64,000 nucleotides of DNA from positions 1-64,000 of the forward strand of contig JAWPHD010010978.1 of the NCBI GenBank assembly GCA_037043455.1. The letters are read 5' to 3'. A program made the translations under genes and the position numbers. The notes under the pieces were generated by a model. The model was given only the letters and a program-made list of their open reading frames with translations. It was not told the DNA's origin and made no database searches. This document shows, piece after piece, positions 61,067 through 64,000 of the stretch. Numbering within the stretch: position 1 is the first letter of the stretch; every line of letters starts with the position of its first letter. Origin of the DNA: Cyrtodaria siliqua (Eukaryota > Mollusca > Bivalvia > Adapedonta > Hiatellidae).

Positions 61067-64000
61067 TGATGACCTACTGAACCCAAACTTAATAAGCTTC
61101 CTCCTCCGACCAAGGACAATGCACCTATGAAGTTTAATAAGTGTGGGGATCATAGTTTTGGGATTGTCATTTGCAATATGGATGTCCAAATGAGAACATG
61201 GTGACCTTGACCTTTGACCTACTAAGCTCAAAAGTAAGAGGGTTCCTCTCACCAAGGACAATGTATCTACAGTTTCATGAGTGTATGCTGTATAATCCTG
61301 GAGTTATCACTTGGAATTTGTACTTGTGACATTGACATTTGACCTAGAGACCTTAAAAGCAACAGGGTTCCTCCTCGGACCAAAGGCAATGTATCTATAA
61401 TGTTTCACGAGTGTGAGTGTTGTGGTTTCAGTTATTTGGCGGAATGTGTATTTCCATATATGGTCATGGAGACCTTGACATTTGGCCTACTGACCCCAAA
61501 GACAATACGGTTCTTTCTCTAGACAACGTCAATGCACATATGACGTTTCATCAGTGTGGGTGTTATGGCTTTGAAGTTATCGTATGAAATGCCTATTTCA
61601 AAATATTATCACGATGACATTGACCTTTGACCAAATGACCCAAAATTAATAGAGTTTTTCCTCTCACCAAAGTCAATACACCTTTCTTGAGTGTGAGAGT
61701 TATAGTTTTGAAGTTATCACGAGGAATGTCTATTTCCATATAAGGTCATGGCCACATTTGACCCACTAGACCACAATCGATAGGGTTCCTCCTCTCACCG
61801 AAGGCAGTATACATAAACAGTTTCATAAGTGTGGGTATTATGCAGGGATAACATTTAATATTTTAGCCACTTGCTAAAACAATCAAGTGCGATGGTATTC
61901 TACTTGTTATTTTAATCACGGTACTTGCATTAATAATTTAAAACCTCGATTGATTTTAGAAGAATTGCTATATATATAAATAATGACATTTTCACATCAG
62001 CCAGGATGCAGGAATATATTAATTATACTTACTTATAGCCACCTATTTAATTACGTTCAATATTTTCAGTGAATAACATGTAGACTGGGACCTAGTGGGT
62101 TTCTTTTTCAGCAAGTGCTAATATTTTCTACTTGCAATCTGCAAAGATCTACTTGCATTTAGCAAGTAAATAAGTGTACATTTGAACCCAGATTATGGTT
62201 TGAAGATATCAGATGGAATGCCTATTTCCATATAAGGTCATGGTGACCTTAACCGTTGACCTACTGGCGCCAAACAATAGGATTCCTCCTTTCAACTAGG
62301 GCAATGTACCTATGAAGTATTATGAGTAGGTGTTACTGTTTTGAATTTATTGTGCGGAATGCATGATTCCACATAAGGTCACTGCGACGTTGACCTACTA
62401 GGCCCAAACGAAATTGGGTTCCAGCTATCAACAATGGCGATGAACCTATGAAGTTTCATAAGTGCAGATGTTACAGTTTTGAAGTTGTCATGTGGAATTC
62501 ATATTTCCATATAAGATCAGTGACATTGAAATTTGACACCAAAAGCATTAGGGTTTCTGCTTTCAACAAGGGTGATGAATTATGAAATTTCACGAGTGTA
62601 GGAATTACGGTTTTGAAGTTACCATATGGAATTCATGTTTTCATATAAGGTCAGTGAACTTGACCTTTGACCCCAAATGCAAAATGGTTCCTGCTTTCCA
62701 CGAGGGTGATGAAACTATGAAATTTCGTGAGTGTTACGGTTTTGAAGTTATCATTCAGAATTCATATTTCCATATAACGTGAAAGTGACCTTGTTATAGA
62801 ATTCCTTTTGATGGGATGTAGTTTTGTTTACACTGTCCTGTCTATTTGGGCGCTGAAGACAGGATAATAGCGAGGACTGTGCGCATATAAAATCGATTCA
62901 AGCTAACCAGTAGGCAATAACCAGTAGGCCTTATTGCCTACTGACTGTTCCAAGTCGGTAACCCTGTCTTCGCCACCCTTTCTGTTGTTTTTTGTCTCTT
63001 TCATTGTAGTTTCTAGTCCTTGTTTGCAGTACAGTGCGGACCTACGATGCCATTGCGTTCGGACGCTGTGGTTTCTATAGGACCCTATATATCATTTTGA
63101 ACCTTTGACCTACTGAGCCCAAAAACATTAGGTTTCTCCATTCACCAAGGGCAATGTATGCATGAAGTTTTAAAAGTATAGATATTTCAATTTGGAAGTT
63201 AAGATGAGGAATGCATTTTTCTATATACGGTGACAGTGACCTTGACCTTTGTTCTACTGACCGAAAAGGTTCCTCCTCTCTCCAAAGGCAATGTACCTAT
63301 GACATTTCATAAGTGTGGGGGTTATGATTTTGAAGTTCCAAGGCGTTAGCCCAGTTGTCAAACCTTTTGTGTTTGTGATGTTTTATTTGGCCTTTTATTC
63401 ATCTTTAAATTTGTTCTTTGTTTCTGTGTGTTTGTGGTTGACTGCTGCTTTTCCTTTCGATTTTTATATCTATATTTATCAGATGGAATGGCTATTTTCA
63501 TAAAGATCATAGCGACCTTGATCTTTGACCTACTGGCCCCAAAGATAATAGGGTTCCTCCTTTCACCTAGGGCAATGTACCTATGAAGTTTTATAAGTGT
63601 AGGTTTTATGGTTTTGAAGTTATTGTGCAGAATGCTTATTTCCATATAAGGTCGCTGTGACCTTGACATTTGACCTACTGGCCCCCAAAACAACAGGGTT
63701 TCTCCTCCCAACTAGGGCAATCTACCTATGAAGTTTTATGAGTGTAGGTATTATGGTTTTGAAGTTATTATGCAAAATGCATATTTACATATAAGGTCAC
63801 CTTGGTCTTTGACCTACTGGCCCCAAATGCTAAAGGGTTCCTCCTCTGACCTAGGAAAATGTACCTATGACTTTTTATGAGTGTAGGTGTTACGGTTTTG
63901 AAGTTATTATGCAGAATTCATATTTCCATATAAGATGATTGTGACAAGCTCTTGACCTACTGGCCCCAGATGCTACAGGGTTCCTCCTCCGGCAATGTAC
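61067..64000 (+). repeat. Degenerate ~150-bp tandem repeat array, continuing past the window
   Basis: Repeated order: 'tcctcct(c/t)tcacc(a)aggcaatgtacctatgaagtttcataagtgtagg', 'ttatggttttgaagttatc', 'ggaatgc.tatttccatataaggtcatggtgacc', 'ttgacctttgacctactggcccc' and back. At least 14 units. Two interruptions: about 61,845-62,195 ('cagggataacatttaatattttagccacttgc' to 'catttagcaagtaaataagtg', a probable DNA-element relic with inverted 'acttgc/gcaagt' words) and about 62,797-63,100 (YLDD-tail segment plus a ~66-bp piece shared with 15,245-15,310). A third short YLDD-tail fragment is at about 63,340-63,450. No genes. Confidence 0.85.

Overview
The window reads as nuclear DNA of an invertebrate, most probably a bivalve mollusc. 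It is AT-rich and gene-poor, and it is packed with dispersed tandem-repeat elements of a kind familiar from bivalve genomes: units of the type 'caagggccataactc', 'gccatcttgaatttcc' and 'gaccttgacctttgacc'. It also carries several LINE families, TTAA- and TA-flanked MITEs, hAT-like and P-like DNA transposon remnants, and one large Polinton/Maverick (adintovirus-like) element. I found no convincing conserved single-copy host gene, no rRNA or tRNA gene, and no CRISPR array. Species is not determinable from sequence reading alone.

Layout. 1-6.2 kb: two families of tandem-repeat elements with a 3' hairpin (HINE/Helentron-like). 6.2-11.9 kb: a nearly full-length CR1/L2-like LINE. Its ORF1 has an SGNH (GDSL-type) esterase-like domain and two zinc knuckles. 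Its ORF2 (endonuclease plus reverse transcriptase) follows in the SAME frame after a single UAG. 12-23 kb: dispersed repeats, a P-like transposase remnant split by a hAT-like element, and two large minisatellites. 23-31 kb: a tRNA-derived SINE, two nested TTAA MITEs, a 1.6-kb retroposon with direct terminal repeats and a 13-bp target duplication, a TA MITE and a 1.6-kb hAT-like element with a perfect 16-bp TIR. 32.6-33.9 kb: second copy of the second HINE-like family. 36.5-39.6 kb: a second LINE with a long open ORF2. 40.4-44.3 kb: fragments of a Penelope-like (YLDD) retroelement and an antisense LINE.

44.35-60.28 kb is the Polinton. It sits inside one of the YLDD retroelement copies, whose two halves lie on either side. 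The ends are ~82-bp terminal inverted repeats, and each of these is itself a near-perfect hairpin. Inside are a protein-primed DNA polymerase B (broken), a retroviral-type integrase (broken, and split by a 1.44-kb LINE of the same family as the 6-12 kb element), an A32/FtsK-like packaging ATPase, an intact double-jelly-roll major capsid protein, a probable single-jelly-roll minor capsid (penton) protein with one in-frame stop, and about ten small conserved Polinton proteins, many with membrane segments. No adenain-type protease was found. Replication and integration genes are broken by indels and stops while the major capsid and several small virion-type ORFs remain open, so this is a decaying but fairly young insertion.

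60.3-64 kb: the other half of the interrupted retroelement, its 3' tail repeat, and a ~150-bp-unit 'gaccttgacctttgacctactg' repeat array running off the window.

Nesting gives a relative order: YLDD retroelement first, then the Polinton into it, then the LINE into the Polinton integrase gene.
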